DNA from: an uncultured Mucispirillum sp.
Lineage (GTDB): Bacteria; Chrysiogenota; Deferribacteres; Deferribacterales; Mucispirillaceae
Assembly (NCBI GenBank): GCA_944325215.1
Contig: CALUZC010000003.1
Span: 1-64,000, forward strand
Direction: 5' to 3'
Length of the DNA: 64,000 nucleotides
A program made the translations under genes and the position numbers. Below the pieces are notes generated by a model. That model did not search any database. It worked only from the letters and a program-made list of their open reading frames with translations, and was not told the DNA's origin. Below are positions 35,242-45,203 of this stretch, piece after piece; position 1 is the stretch's first letter, and the number at the start of each line of letters is the position of its first letter.

Positions 35242-36376
35242 TGCTGCACCTTTTCATATATTCTTTTATATACGCACATAAATAAAAGGAACCAGTAACA
35301 AGTATATTTCCTTTATAATACTCCACTGCATAATTAAATGCATCATCAGGCATTTGAATAAATTTTGTATTATCTGAAGTAAAGTTTTCAATACTTCTAA
35401 CATTATTTGGTAATGTTGTTACTATTATATTACTGCATACAGTTTGTAAGATGTTTAAAGTGTCATAAATATCTCTATCATTTGTAACAGTAAATAGTAT
35501 ACACTCAATATTATGTTTCTTCCAACTGTTTTTTATTTTAATAATACCATGCATATTATGAGAGCCATCTAATATAATTCTACCTATTTTTTCCATTCTA
35601 CAAGGTGGCAATTTTAATTTTATTTTATCTGAAAAATCTTTATTTAACAAAGTATTATATATTGTCTTAGCTGTTATATAATTTTCATTATAAGGGTAGG
35701 GGTAATTTTCATTTTCTTTAATCATATCTTTTGATATTATATTAATAGAATTTGAAAGCTGTTTAGATATATAGTTGGTAATAGATATAGAATTATAAGC
35801 TAAAATAACGTTAGAAGTTTCTCTTATAATACCTAATTTTTCATTAATAATACTGTATATATTGTTACCTAAATATGCTGCATGGTCATACCCCATAGAT
35901 GTAATAACACATAGTTTATTATTAATTAATGAAGTATTTGTAGCATCATACCTGCCGCCCATACCAGTTTCTAAAATTGTATAATCAGGTTGATTTATAG
36001 AAAAAAACAAAATAGCAATAAAAAAAATAGCCTCAAAATATGATAGATTATGTTTTATAATAATATTTTCATATTTAATAAAAATATTATTTAACTCATC
36101 ATTTGATATTTCATTACCATTATATACTATTCGTTCATTAATTTTTAAAATATGGGGTGAAGTAAAAAGGGCTGTTTTAAATCCTGCATTTTGAAGCATT
36201 TGATAGATAAAATAAGAAGTAGAACCTTTTCCATTAGTTCCTGCTATATGTATAACTCCACCTAAAGTTGACTGAGTAAACTTAACTTCATTTAAAGCAT
36301 CATTTATTCGAGAAAGTGTTAACTCTAAATTTTTAAACTCATACTTTTCAGCATAATAACTTTCAAACTTATTCAA
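35234..36376 (-). CDS. folC: Folylpolyglutamate synthase / dihydrofolate synthase
   Basis: A 380-residue Mur-ligase-type enzyme that adds glutamate to folates, and probably also makes dihydrofolate from dihydropteroate. HIAGTNGKGST is the ATP-binding loop; TSPHILKINERI and ILETGMGGRYDATN are FolC signatures, and DGSHN stands near the start of the C-terminal domain. It is shorter than the usual ~420 residues, mainly in the C-terminal domain. Overlaps lptD by 8 nt. Confidence 0.88.
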   Translation of the reverse strand: MNKFESYYAEKYEFKNLELTLSRINDALNEVKFTQSTLGGVIHIAGTNGKGSTSYFIYQMLQNAGFKTALFTSPHILKINERIVYNGNEISNDELNNIFIKYENIIIKHNLSYFEAIFFIAILFFSINQPDYTILETGMGGRYDATNTSLINNKLCVITSMGYDHAAYLGNNIYSIINEKLGIIRETSNVILAYNSISITNYISKQLSNSINIISKDMIKENENYPYPYNENYITAKTIYNTLLNKDFSDKIKLKLPPCRMEKIGRIILDGSHNMHGIIKIKNSWKKHNIECILFTVTNDRDIYDTLNILQTVCSNIIVTTLPNNVRSIENFTSDNTKFIQMPDDAFNYAVEYYKGNILVTGSFYLCAYIKEYMKRCSNV

Positions 36377-36443
36377 AATTTATTATCCACCAATATAAAA
36401 AATTAACCCTTGATTATATAGATATTAATATTTTTTTGCAAGC

Positions 36444-37022
36444 TTATAAATGAGAAATACAACAAATCCCTTTATTTGCTAATATTTCCATACATTTAAT
36501 CATTATTATTGCTGTATTTACTGCATCAAATAATGCTCTATGTCTATCACTATCTTTAATATCTAACTTAATATTAAAGTAATCAATTAAATTATCTAAT
36601 TTATATGCTTCTAAATTTGGAACAGCTTTTTTTGATAATGATAAAGTATCAAGCACATGGTTAAAAGGTAAAGGCAGATTACAAAGTTCTGCTTCATGCT
36701 TAATAAAACGCATATCAAAATTAACATTATGCCCTACAATTACACTGTTTTCTGCAAATGATAAAAATGAAGGCATAATTTCCTCTATTACTGGTTTATC
36801 TTTTACCATATCATTAGATATATTATGAACTTTATAAGCATTATATGGAATACTTATTTCTGGATTAATTAATTCAGAAAAAGTGTTTTTGTAATCAATT
36901 GTAAAATCAGGATATATTTTGACTGCGGCAATTTCCACCATTTTTGCATATTTTGGTGTATAACCTGTTGTTTCAGTATCCACAACAGTATAAGTAAGTT
37001 CCTTAAAATGTTTGTGTATCAT
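36444..37022 (-). CDS. DnaQ-like DEDDh 3'-5' exonuclease
   Basis: A 192-residue exonuclease resembling the DNA polymerase III epsilon subunit. Exo I VDTETTG, Exo II VGHNVNFDMRF and Exo III HRALFDAVNTA give the full DEDDh set. There is no visible clamp-binding or polymerase-binding extension, so it could be the proofreading subunit or a stand-alone repair/RNA exonuclease. It overlaps rsmA by 20 nt and is followed by a 67-nt gap to folC. Confidence 0.85.
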   Translation of the reverse strand: MIHKHFKELTYTVVDTETTGYTPKYAKMVEIAAVKIYPDFTIDYKNTFSELINPEISIPYNAYKVHNISNDMVKDKPVIEEIMPSFLSFAENSVIVGHNVNFDMRFIKHEAELCNLPLPFNHVLDTLSLSKKAVPNLEAYKLDNLIDYFNIKLDIKDSDRHRALFDAVNTAIIMIKCMEILANKGICCISHL

Positions 37023-37821
37023 ATATTATACTAAATAACTCCTTAAATTTTTCTAAACTTAATTCTTCAGCTCTTGAAGTGTTTGTAAGCCCAGCCTGCG
37101 CTAATAGATGACTTATATTATCTATTTCCTGTAAATTATTTTTCAATGTTTTACGCTTCTGTTTAAAGGCCATTCTTAAAAATTTAAAAAATGCTTGCTC
37201 TTTTTCTCCAGTATAACATTTTTCATTGTTAGGGCTAAACTTTAAAACTGTGCTCATAACATTAGCATTAGGCCAGAAATTTGCTCCACTAATATCTTTA
37301 ATTTTAGTGGTATTAAACAAATACCTTATAAATACAGAAAGAGAAGTGTATGCTTTTGAACTTGGTTTTGCTATAATTCTATCTGCAACTTCTTTCTGAA
37401 ACATAAATACCATATTTTTTATATTGCTGCGCATCGCTGCTTTTTCCAATATTTTTACTGATAAATTATAAGGCAGGTTACCAATTATAATTACAGGCTC
37501 ATTTTCAAATAACTTATTATAATCAATATCAGAAGCATCTTGATTAATAACTTGCACATTTTTATAAAAAAATAGATATCTATGTAAAAACTCAATGAGT
37601 TCCGTATCTATTTCAAGAGCAATTGTATTTGCTTTAGTTTCAGCTATTAATTGTGTTAACACACCACAACCAGGTCCAATTTCTATTACATTATCATTTT
37701 CATTTATTTCTGCTTCTTCAATTATTTTCTGAAGCAAAGCTTTATTTGTAAGAAAATGTTGGCCAAACTTTTTTTTCGTTAAGCCTGCTTCATTTTTAAA
37801 GGCTTCTAATAGATTTATCAT
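37003..37821 (-). CDS. rsmA: 16S rRNA dimethyladenosine transferase RsmA (KsgA)
   Basis: A 272-residue methyltransferase that dimethylates two adjacent adenines near the 3' end of 16S rRNA. KKKFGQHFLTN at the N-terminus, SAM-binding IEIGPGCGVLTQLIAE, and the catalytic NLPYNLS are all present. The C-terminal helical domain is complete. Overlaps pdxA by 26 nt upstream and the exonuclease gene by 20 nt downstream. Confidence 0.95.
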   Translation of the reverse strand: MINLLEAFKNEAGLTKKKFGQHFLTNKALLQKIIEEAEINENDNVIEIGPGCGVLTQLIAETKANTIALEIDTELIEFLHRYLFFYKNVQVINQDASDIDYNKLFENEPVIIIGNLPYNLSVKILEKAAMRSNIKNMVFMFQKEVADRIIAKPSSKAYTSLSVFIRYLFNTTKIKDISGANFWPNANVMSTVLKFSPNNEKCYTGEKEQAFFKFLRMAFKQKRKTLKNNLQEIDNISHLLAQAGLTNTSRAEELSLEKFKELFSIIYDTQTF

Positions 37822-38764
37822 AATTTACCATCATTTGTGCCATTTTAACAGCTTTATTTAAACTAGAACAAGAGCATATACCTTTACCTGCAATATCAAA
37901 AGCAGTTCCATGGTCGACAGATGTTCTAATAAAAGGCAGATTTAGTGTTATATTAACTGCTTCACCAAAAGAATCCATTTTTACAGCAATCATTCCCTGG
38001 TCATGATACATGGCAATAATAAAATCCCACTCTTGTGCTTTGGTATATATTGTATCAGCAGGGTAAGCTCCATGCACATTAATGCCTTTTAATCTTGCTT
38101 TTTCAATTGTGGGGTTGATTATGTTTAATTCTTCATATCCTAATGCACCATTATCTCCAGCATGAGGGTTTAACCCACACACTGCAATTTTTGGGTTTAA
38201 TGTTCCAAAATATCTTCCTGCATTATAAGCATTTTCTATGGCAGTAAAAACTATTTCTTCAGTAATATGGGAAGCAATATCTTTTACTGGATAATGTGTT
38301 GTTGCAAGGATAGTTTTAACATGGCTTCCAGCAAGCATCATAGATACATTTCCAACTTTTGATAAATAAGCTAAATATTCTGTATGACCTGGAAAATTAT
38401 AACCTGCATCTTTAATAGATTTTTTATTAATAGGGCAGGTAATAACTGCATCAAACTTACCATCTAATGCCCCCTTAACTGCATAATCAATATAACTTAT
38501 AGCTGCTGCACCACATTTTGCACTAATTTTACCATACTCATAATCAAATATATTATTATCTGGCTCTAATATATTTAAATGGGTTGGTATACTAGTTTTT
38601 AGTATATCATTATAAGTTTTTTCCACTATCCATTTGTGACCTATAAGGGCTGTGTCATACTTTTTACTTTCTTCTTGAAGAAAAAATTTACAAGCTGTCT
38701 CGTATCCAATACCAGCAGGGTCTCCCGCCGTTATTACTAAAGAATATTTCTTCATTTTCCCCAT
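37796..38764 (-). CDS. pdxA: 4-hydroxythreonine-4-phosphate dehydrogenase PdxA
   Basis: A 322-residue NAD-dependent enzyme of vitamin B6 synthesis. ITAGDPAGIGYE at the N-terminus, the metal-binding HTEYLA, LNPHAGDNGALGYEE, and the C-terminal AMYHDQGMIAVK followed by RTSVDHGTAFDIAGKG are all typical. An ATG three codons in is an alternative start. First gene of an eight-gene minus-strand series; the pairing pdxA-rsmA is common in bacteria. Confidence 0.94.
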   Translation of the reverse strand: MGKMKKYSLVITAGDPAGIGYETACKFFLQEESKKYDTALIGHKWIVEKTYNDILKTSIPTHLNILEPDNNIFDYEYGKISAKCGAAAISYIDYAVKGALDGKFDAVITCPINKKSIKDAGYNFPGHTEYLAYLSKVGNVSMMLAGSHVKTILATTHYPVKDIASHITEEIVFTAIENAYNAGRYFGTLNPKIAVCGLNPHAGDNGALGYEELNIINPTIEKARLKGINVHGAYPADTIYTKAQEWDFIIAMYHDQGMIAVKMDSFGEAVNITLNLPFIRTSVDHGTAFDIAGKGICSCSSLNKAVKMAQMMVNYDKSIRSL

Positions 38765-38782
38765 CTCAAATATTTTAACTAT

Positions 38783-38811
38783 TATATATTACAAAAATTC
38801 TATATAAATCA
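38783..38811 (-). promoter_or_regulatory. Promoter of pdxA
   Basis: Minus-strand TTGATT (38811-38806), a 17-bp spacer and TATATA (38788-38783), about 20 nt before the pdxA start; an overlapping TATAAT gives a 19-bp spacer. Confidence 0.45.
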
Positions 38812-38924
38812 AGTATTAATTATTTAAAAAATATATTTTACAATTTCATAAATTTATACTATATATTTATAAAAAAATTTGATATAATAGGAATGGATAT
38901 ATATTTATACAAAATGAGGCTAAA

Positions 38925-41765
38925 ATGAGTAATTCAAATGAGAACATTTTTGATGAGTTAAAAAAGAAAATTACTGGAGATATATATACAGATAAAATTA
39001 GACGCTATATGCATTCCACAGATGGTAGTATATTTAGAGTAGAGCCTGCGTGTATTGTTTATCCAAAATCTTCTAATGATGTTATAGAAATAGTTAAATT
39101 TGCAAATAAATACCAATTATCTATGCATAGTCGTGGGGCTGGTTCTGGGCTTTGTGGAGCCGCTATTGGTAGAGGTATTATAATTGATTTTGCAAAATAT
39201 ATGAATAAATTTATAAGTTATGAAAAAATTAATGATACTGAAGCAGTATTTACATGTGAACCTGGTTATAAATATGGAGAGTTAGAAGCTTATCTTAAGG
39301 GAAGTTCAATGTGGTTTCCTGCAGCACCATCAAGTGGTGAATATGCTACTTTTGGTGGTATGTATGGAACTAATGCTGGTGGTGGTTATTCTGTAAAATA
39401 TGGTAATGTTGCTGATTATATTGTAGATGCTGAAGTAGTTTTCCATGATGGTTCTATTAATACCCTTAACAATATAGCAAAAACTAATATTGATGACTTA
39501 TCCATTGAATTAAGAGAGTTATATAATATTTTAAACAGTAATCAAAATGTTATATCAAACGGTTATCCACCTATTGCGTGTAATGTATGTGGATATGAAT
39601 TAAGACAATCTATACAGAATGGTTTTCTCTATTTACATAAAATATTTGGTGGTTCTGAAGGCACATTAGGCATTGTTACTAAACTAACATTTAGAGTTAT
39701 TAGAAAAAAACCTGCCAGTGCATTAGTTATTGCATATTTTAATGATAAAACAAGCAGTTCTAAAGCTGCTCAGGTTGGTTTAAAATATGACCCTGCAGGC
39801 ATTGAGATAATGGATAAATCTTTATTATCACTAGCTGTTACTCATGAACCTAGTTTAGAAGGAAAAATTCCTACTGATATAGATAACGTTTTAATGTTTG
39901 AATTTGAAGGGGAAACAGAAGAAGAAGTTAGAAAATACTCTGAAGAAACAGTTAACAAAATCAAAGCAGAAGGTTATACTGACCAAGCTTTCATTGCAAT
40001 CAGTGAAGAAGAAATGGCTCAATTTTGGGCAGTGAGAAAAGCTGCTGTTCCTATACTTTACTTATTAAAAGGAAAAAAGAAAATATTAGCGTTAGTGGAA
40101 GATGCTGCAGTGCCTACTGAAAAGTTAGTTGAATACTTTGATGGACTATATGAAATTTTTGAAAAATATAAAGTTAATTTTGTAAGTTATGGTCATATTG
40201 CAAAAGGGCTTTTACATAACAGACCATTACTTGATTTAAAAGATCCACACGATATAGGGTTATTAAAAACTATTGCAGATGAAGTTTTTGAACTTGTTCA
40301 CAGGCTTGATGGAACAATTTCTGGTGAACATGGTGATGGCAGACTTCGTTCCTGCTATATAAATAAACAGTACATCACAGAGCTTTATTCTCTATTTTTA
40401 AGAGTTAAGAATATTTTAGACCCTGATAATCTTTTTAACCCTGAAATTAAAACAACAAGTGATGAAATGCAAATGACTAAGCATTTAAGATATGGGGCTG
40501 ATTATGGGGCTAATGATAAAGCACTTAATAAACAGCTTGTTTGGGAAGAAGATTTTATTTTAGAAGCTGAAAAATGTCATGGCTGCTCAAAATGTACAAC
40601 TGTTACAACAGCCACTAGAATGTGCCCAGTATATAAAGTATTAAAAGATGAAGCAGCTGCTCCTAAAGCAAAAGCTAATATTTTACGTGGTCTTCTTAGT
40701 AATGTAATAGATTCTGAAGCTATGTTTCAAGAAGGGTTTCAACATGTAATAAACCACTGTATAAATTGTGGAAGCTGTTCTATTGAATGTCCATCAAAAG
40801 TAAATATTCCAAAACTCGCTTTAGAAGCAAAATCAAGATATGCTGAAAAATTTGGTGTATCTATAGATGCGAAACTTGCTACAAATTTTGAAACAGCAGG
40901 CAGATTAACTCATAAATTAAGCCCATTAGTTTCATCTGTTATGGCTCCTAAATTAATGAGAAAAATTTTAAAATTTACCACTGGTTTAACAAGTGAAAGA
41001 AAGTTTGTTAGATTTGCAACAAAATCATTAAATGAAAGAGTAACACAAACAGAAGGCGGTGGTGAGAAAGTTGTGATGTATTTTGCTGGCTGTTATGCAT
41101 CATACATTAAGCCTGAAATAGGTGAGAGCACTATTAGAGTTTTAAATAAACTTGGCTATAAGGTTGTAACCCCTAAACAACATTGTTGTGGTATACCTCA
41201 TCTTTCAAAAGGCTTAGCAAAAGATGCCAGAAACCAAATTAAGAAAAACTTAAAAGAATGGGGTAATTTAATAGACCAAGTTGATTATATAGTATCGGCA
41301 TGCTCTAGCTGCACATTATCTCTAACAAAAGAATGGCTTTATTATCAAAATGATGAAGTAACTCAAAAAATAAAAGATAAAACAATATTTGTTATGGATT
41401 TAATAGAAAACCATATTAATGAGATAGACTTGAAAGAAAATAATATGTCTTTGGCATATCATATGCCTTGCCATAAAAAACTTTTAAAAAATGCAAATAG
41501 TTCTATTAATGTTTTAAAAAAATTACCAGGAGTAGAAACTGATAAACTTAATACAGGCTGCTGTGGAATGGCTGGCAGTTGGGGAATGTCTGCAAAAAAT
41601 TATGATTTGTCAGTTAAAATAGGCTCACCAATGGTAGATAAATTAAATGAAAGTAAGGCTTCCATTGGTGTTACAGAATGTCCTACATGCACTATGCAGC
41701 TTGAACATCTTGGAAAGAAAAAAATAATACACCCAGTAGAGGTAGTAGATAAATGTATAGACTAA
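38925..41765 (+). CDS. FAD-linked oxidoreductase fused to Fe-S/CCG domain (GlcD-GlcF type)
   Basis: A 946-residue single-chain dehydrogenase for a 2-hydroxy acid. The N-terminal FAD-binding PCMH domain (~30-260) contains HSRGAGSGLCGAAIGRG; a GlcD-like C-terminal FAD oxidase domain follows with SGEHGDGRLR near 460. Then come two 4Fe-4S motifs (CHGCSKCTTVT with CPVY; CINCGSCSIECP) and two CCG repeats (HCCGIPHLSKG, GCCGMAGSWGM). Architecture matches YdiJ-like D-2-hydroxyglutarate or D-lactate dehydrogenases that feed electrons to the membrane. Substrate unproven. An extended -10 (TGATATAAT) lies upstream near 38879-38889. Confidence 0.85.
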   Translation: MSNSNENIFDELKKKITGDIYTDKIRRYMHSTDGSIFRVEPACIVYPKSSNDVIEIVKFANKYQLSMHSRGAGSGLCGAAIGRGIIIDFAKYMNKFISYEKINDTEAVFTCEPGYKYGELEAYLKGSSMWFPAAPSSGEYATFGGMYGTNAGGGYSVKYGNVADYIVDAEVVFHDGSINTLNNIAKTNIDDLSIELRELYNILNSNQNVISNGYPPIACNVCGYELRQSIQNGFLYLHKIFGGSEGTLGIVTKLTFRVIRKKPASALVIAYFNDKTSSSKAAQVGLKYDPAGIEIMDKSLLSLAVTHEPSLEGKIPTDIDNVLMFEFEGETEEEVRKYSEETVNKIKAEGYTDQAFIAISEEEMAQFWAVRKAAVPILYLLKGKKKILALVEDAAVPTEKLVEYFDGLYEIFEKYKVNFVSYGHIAKGLLHNRPLLDLKDPHDIGLLKTIADEVFELVHRLDGTISGEHGDGRLRSCYINKQYITELYSLFLRVKNILDPDNLFNPEIKTTSDEMQMTKHLRYGADYGANDKALNKQLVWEEDFILEAEKCHGCSKCTTVTTATRMCPVYKVLKDEAAAPKAKANILRGLLSNVIDSEAMFQEGFQHVINHCINCGSCSIECPSKVNIPKLALEAKSRYAEKFGVSIDAKLATNFETAGRLTHKLSPLVSSVMAPKLMRKILKFTTGLTSERKFVRFATKSLNERVTQTEGGGEKVVMYFAGCYASYIKPEIGESTIRVLNKLGYKVVTPKQHCCGIPHLSKGLAKDARNQIKKNLKEWGNLIDQVDYIVSACSSCTLSLTKEWLYYQNDEVTQKIKDKTIFVMDLIENHINEIDLKENNMSLAYHMPCHKKLLKNANSSINVLKKLPGVETDKLNTGCCGMAGSWGMSAKNYDLSVKIGSPMVDKLNESKASIGVTECPTCTMQLEHLGKKKIIHPVEVVDKCID

Positions 41766-43039
41766 TTGTATTCATATGTTTTACTTTATTGTTTAGTATT
41801 ATATGTTATGCAGCTGACAATAAAAGTAATAATGGAAATACTAAAAATATACAAAAAGTGCCTGATGCATCATTTAATGATGACTATATTGTTGGTTTGA
41901 AAGCATTTGAAGATAAATTAAATGATGTAGCAATTGCTAGTTTTAATAATTATTTAGCTCACGAAAATAAATCACGAAAAGCTGGTTTTGCTTTATACTT
42001 ATTATACCAACTTTATATGGCAGAATCTGATTATAAATCGGCACAGTTCAGCCTTTCACAGCTTGCCAATTTTAATGACAGCAGGTTTAATAAACAGCAA
42101 ATGTTAAAAGACCAAATGTTTATTGAAACGAAATTAGATTGTATTGGTGCAAAAAACCTTTTAATGTCTGCTAGAAGAAATGAATATTTAGAAGTTTATG
42201 CAAAAAGTTCATGCCCTATGGATAAAGATGTTATAAGCTTAATTAATAAGATAGATGTATCTACAAATGCATTATATGCTGTTTTGGAAAGAGTGCAGGA
42301 TAATAAAGATTTGGTATTTTCTACATATGATAATTTAAGAGCTGATAAACGAACTCCAAAATTAATGAATTTTTATGGTAAATATTTTTATACTAATAAT
42401 ATGAAAACAGAATTTATGGCTTTATATAATAGTTATAAAGATAGTGAATTAACTGCACTGGTTTTAGATGATATTTGGAACCAAAAAGATTATAAAAAAT
42501 ACATTAATACGTTTAATAAGGAAGTAAAAAGTGATTATAATATGCAGAAAGTTGTATATTGTAGAATGATAGAAGCATCAAATAAAGAGGCTTTTAATTT
42601 TGATTGCAATCTAGTTGATAAATGTATTGGTGTAAACAGCCCTGATTATAATAAAAATAAATTAGCATGTTATATGAAAAAAGAAGATAAAGAAAATATT
42701 TCATGGTTTATAGGAACATTGACAAATCAGGAAACTATTAAGCTTTGTGAATATGGTAAGTATATTATTGGTAAAAGATTATACGATTCTAAGTTTGTTC
42801 ATAAATTTGCAGGCTGTCAAGATAAAGCCTCAATGTATAAGTCGTTATTGAAATTTAAAGACTATGATTCAATGATTAAATTAGGTGGTGGTGCTGCTAC
42901 AGATGAAGATGCAGCATATATGGCAATTGCATATTATTATAAAGGCAATACAAACCAATATAATAATTATCTTTCTAAAGTAAAAGATATTGATTTATCA
43001 GGAATGGTAAAAAGAACCATTAGTAGAGGTGGTTTATAA
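41753..43039 (+). CDS. Secreted protein of unknown function, helical-repeat (TPR-like)
   Basis: A 428-residue protein with a signal peptide (cleavage near CYA, ~20), then helical pairs resembling degenerate TPR or Sel1-like repeats (e.g. VGLKAFEDKLNDVAIASFNNYL). Seven or so cysteines are scattered through the mature part. It overlaps the upstream oxidoreductase gene by 13 nt and the next gene by one base. With that gene it may form an envelope scaffold pair. No defined family. Confidence 0.55.
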   Translation: MYRLIVFICFTLLFSIICYAADNKSNNGNTKNIQKVPDASFNDDYIVGLKAFEDKLNDVAIASFNNYLAHENKSRKAGFALYLLYQLYMAESDYKSAQFSLSQLANFNDSRFNKQQMLKDQMFIETKLDCIGAKNLLMSARRNEYLEVYAKSSCPMDKDVISLINKIDVSTNALYAVLERVQDNKDLVFSTYDNLRADKRTPKLMNFYGKYFYTNNMKTEFMALYNSYKDSELTALVLDDIWNQKDYKKYINTFNKEVKSDYNMQKVVYCRMIEASNKEAFNFDCNLVDKCIGVNSPDYNKNKLACYMKKEDKENISWFIGTLTNQETIKLCEYGKYIIGKRLYDSKFVHKFAGCQDKASMYKSLLKFKDYDSMIKLGGGAATDEDAAYMAIAYYYKGNTNQYNNYLSKVKDIDLSGMVKRTISRGGL

Positions 43040-43782
43040 TGTGGAAAATCATTATAGGAACATTAATAATAGTTTTAGGGATTGCTTTCAGTGGTTATAA
43101 ATATTTTACTGGAGAAGAAAATGAGCTTTATGAACAGGCAAAACAGCTTGAAGCAGAAGGAAAAGTTAAAGAAGCTCATGAGGTAATATTAAAAGCTTTA
43201 GAATTAAACCCAACAAATAGAAAGGTACTGGCTTATAAATCACAGCTTTTTTCTGTTGTAGATGGAGATAATAAGCTTAAAAATGCAGTAGCTTTTAGAG
43301 ATGATGCTGTTAGAGCAATGGATAGAGGTGATTATGTAGATGCTGCTGAAAAATTAGATAAGGCAAATACATTAGTTGGAGAAATATTTCCATCATCGCC
43401 AGCTTATGAAAAAGCAGGCGAATTGCAGGCTCAAATTGTAAAAGATACAGAACGTCTCAAAAGAGAGTTACCTGAACGATATTACAATAGAGCAAAAGAG
43501 TTGGCAAATAACGGAGAATATGAAAGAGCTTATAATGCTTTACTTTATATTAAACAACCTAGTGCAAAAATTATTGAGTTGATGGACCAGCTTGCTTATA
43601 CCATAGGTAATGATAAGTATGAACAAATTCAAAAAGATAATAATCCTACAGCGTTTTTAATACGTGATGCTATTAGCTGGTATAATCAGGTAAGCAGTGA
43701 TTCACCAAATCAAGTTGATGCAAAAATTAAAATATCAAATTTAAATAAGAAATTAGAGGGCATAAGTAAAAAACATGAGTAA
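43039..43782 (+). CDS. Membrane-anchored TPR protein
   Basis: A 247-residue protein with one N-terminal membrane helix (IIIGTLIIVLGIAFSGYKYF) and TPR-like repeats: LYEQAKQLEAEGKVKEAHEVILKALELNP is a near-consensus TPR unit and two weaker ones follow. The bulk of the protein should face the periplasm. It overlaps the preceding gene by 1 nt and hldE by 8 nt, so it is translated with the LPS heptose genes. Function unknown. Confidence 0.62.
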   Translation: MWKIIIGTLIIVLGIAFSGYKYFTGEENELYEQAKQLEAEGKVKEAHEVILKALELNPTNRKVLAYKSQLFSVVDGDNKLKNAVAFRDDAVRAMDRGDYVDAAEKLDKANTLVGEIFPSSPAYEKAGELQAQIVKDTERLKRELPERYYNRAKELANNGEYERAYNALLYIKQPSAKIIELMDQLAYTIGNDKYEQIQKDNNPTAFLIRDAISWYNQVSSDSPNQVDAKIKISNLNKKLEGISKKHE

Positions 43783-45202
43783 TATATTATTAGATTATAA
43801 TTTTGCAAAAATAAATATTTTAATTATTGGCGATATTATGCTTGATAGATATTACTATGGAAGTGTATCTAGAATATCTCCAGAAGCACCTGTTCCTGTA
43901 ATAAATGTAAAATCAGAAGTATACACAATGGGTGGAGCAGGTAATGTTGCAAATAATATTAGAGGGCTAACATCTAATTGCTCTATTATTGGTATAGCAA
44001 AGGAAGATGAAGCAGGAAAACTTTTGCAGCAAATGTTTAATAATATAGATGTTAAAACCCACTTTATTGATGCAGATATGCCTACAATTTCAAAATTGAG
44101 AGTAATAGGTGGTAAACAGCAAATTGCACGACTTGATTTTGAAGATATAAAGCCATTAAATGAAAAACTTACTAATCAAGTAAAGTCTATCTATGAAAAT
44201 CAGTTAAAAGAACATGATGTTGTTATAATATCTGATTATGGTAAAGGTATATGTTCTGATGAAATTTGTCCTTTTATAATAAATAAAGCAAATGAACAAA
44301 ATAAAAAAGTTATTATTGACCCAAAGGGTAGTAACTGGGATAAATATAAAAATGCCTATATTGTTACTCCAAATGTTAAAGAATTAAGTGAGGTGTATGG
44401 AAAAGATATACCAAATGAAGATGAAAACGTAATTAAGTGTGGTATTCAAATAAGAGAAAAATATAATCTTACTTATCTTATTGTTACAAGAAGTGAAAAA
44501 GGTATTACAATTATTGGTAAAAACTATAATAAAACTATACCTACGCAGGCAATGGAAGTATTTGATGTATCAGGTGCAGGAGATACTGTTGTAGCATGTA
44601 TTTCTGTTTTTCTAGGGCTTGGTTTAGATATTAATGAAGCTGTATATTTTGCAAATATGGCAGCAGGTGTAGTTGTTGGTAAATTAGGAACTGCTCCTAT
44701 TACGTTATCTGAATTTTCATATTCCCTTAATGGTATACATTCTTCAAAAGTCGTATCGATTAATAGTATTGCAGATATTATTAAAAGAGAAAAATCATTT
44801 GATAAAAAGATTGTTTTTACAAATGGTTGTTTTGATATATTACATAAAGGACATGTTACTTATCTTAAAAAAGCAAAATCACTTGGTGATATTTTAATAC
44901 TAGGTTTAAATAGTGATGATTCTGTTAGGCGCTTAAAAGGAGAAAGCCGTCCTGTAAATAATGAAAATGATAGGGCAGCAGTATTAGAAGCTTTAGAATG
45001 CATTGATTATATTGTTATTTTTACAGAAGATACCCCATTAAATTTAATAAAAAGTGTTATGCCTGATGTATTAGTTAAAGGTGGTGATTATAAGGCTTCT
45101 GATGTTGTTGGTAAAGAGTATGCTGGTAAAGTAGAGATTATAGATTTTGTTAATGGATATTCTACTACTTCAACTATTAAAAAATTAAATGGAGGAAAAT
45201 AG
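43775..45202 (+). CDS. hldE: Bifunctional heptose 7-phosphate kinase / heptose 1-phosphate adenylyltransferase HldE
   Basis: A 475-residue enzyme for ADP-heptose, the precursor of the LPS inner core. N-terminal ribokinase-type domain (~1-320) with GGAGNVANNIRG and VSGAGDTVVACI; C-terminal nucleotidyltransferase domain with TNGCFDILHKGH and later VKGGDY. Length equals the standard fused form. It lies directly before hldD, and free ADP-heptose is known to be sensed by animal cells through ALPK1. Confidence 0.95.
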   Translation: MSNILLDYNFAKINILIIGDIMLDRYYYGSVSRISPEAPVPVINVKSEVYTMGGAGNVANNIRGLTSNCSIIGIAKEDEAGKLLQQMFNNIDVKTHFIDADMPTISKLRVIGGKQQIARLDFEDIKPLNEKLTNQVKSIYENQLKEHDVVIISDYGKGICSDEICPFIINKANEQNKKVIIDPKGSNWDKYKNAYIVTPNVKELSEVYGKDIPNEDENVIKCGIQIREKYNLTYLIVTRSEKGITIIGKNYNKTIPTQAMEVFDVSGAGDTVVACISVFLGLGLDINEAVYFANMAAGVVVGKLGTAPITLSEFSYSLNGIHSSKVVSINSIADIIKREKSFDKKIVFTNGCFDILHKGHVTYLKKAKSLGDILILGLNSDDSVRRLKGESRPVNNENDRAAVLEALECIDYIVIFTEDTPLNLIKSVMPDVLVKGGDYKASDVVGKEYAGKVEIIDFVNGYSTTSTIKKLNGGK

Positions 45203-45203
45203 T

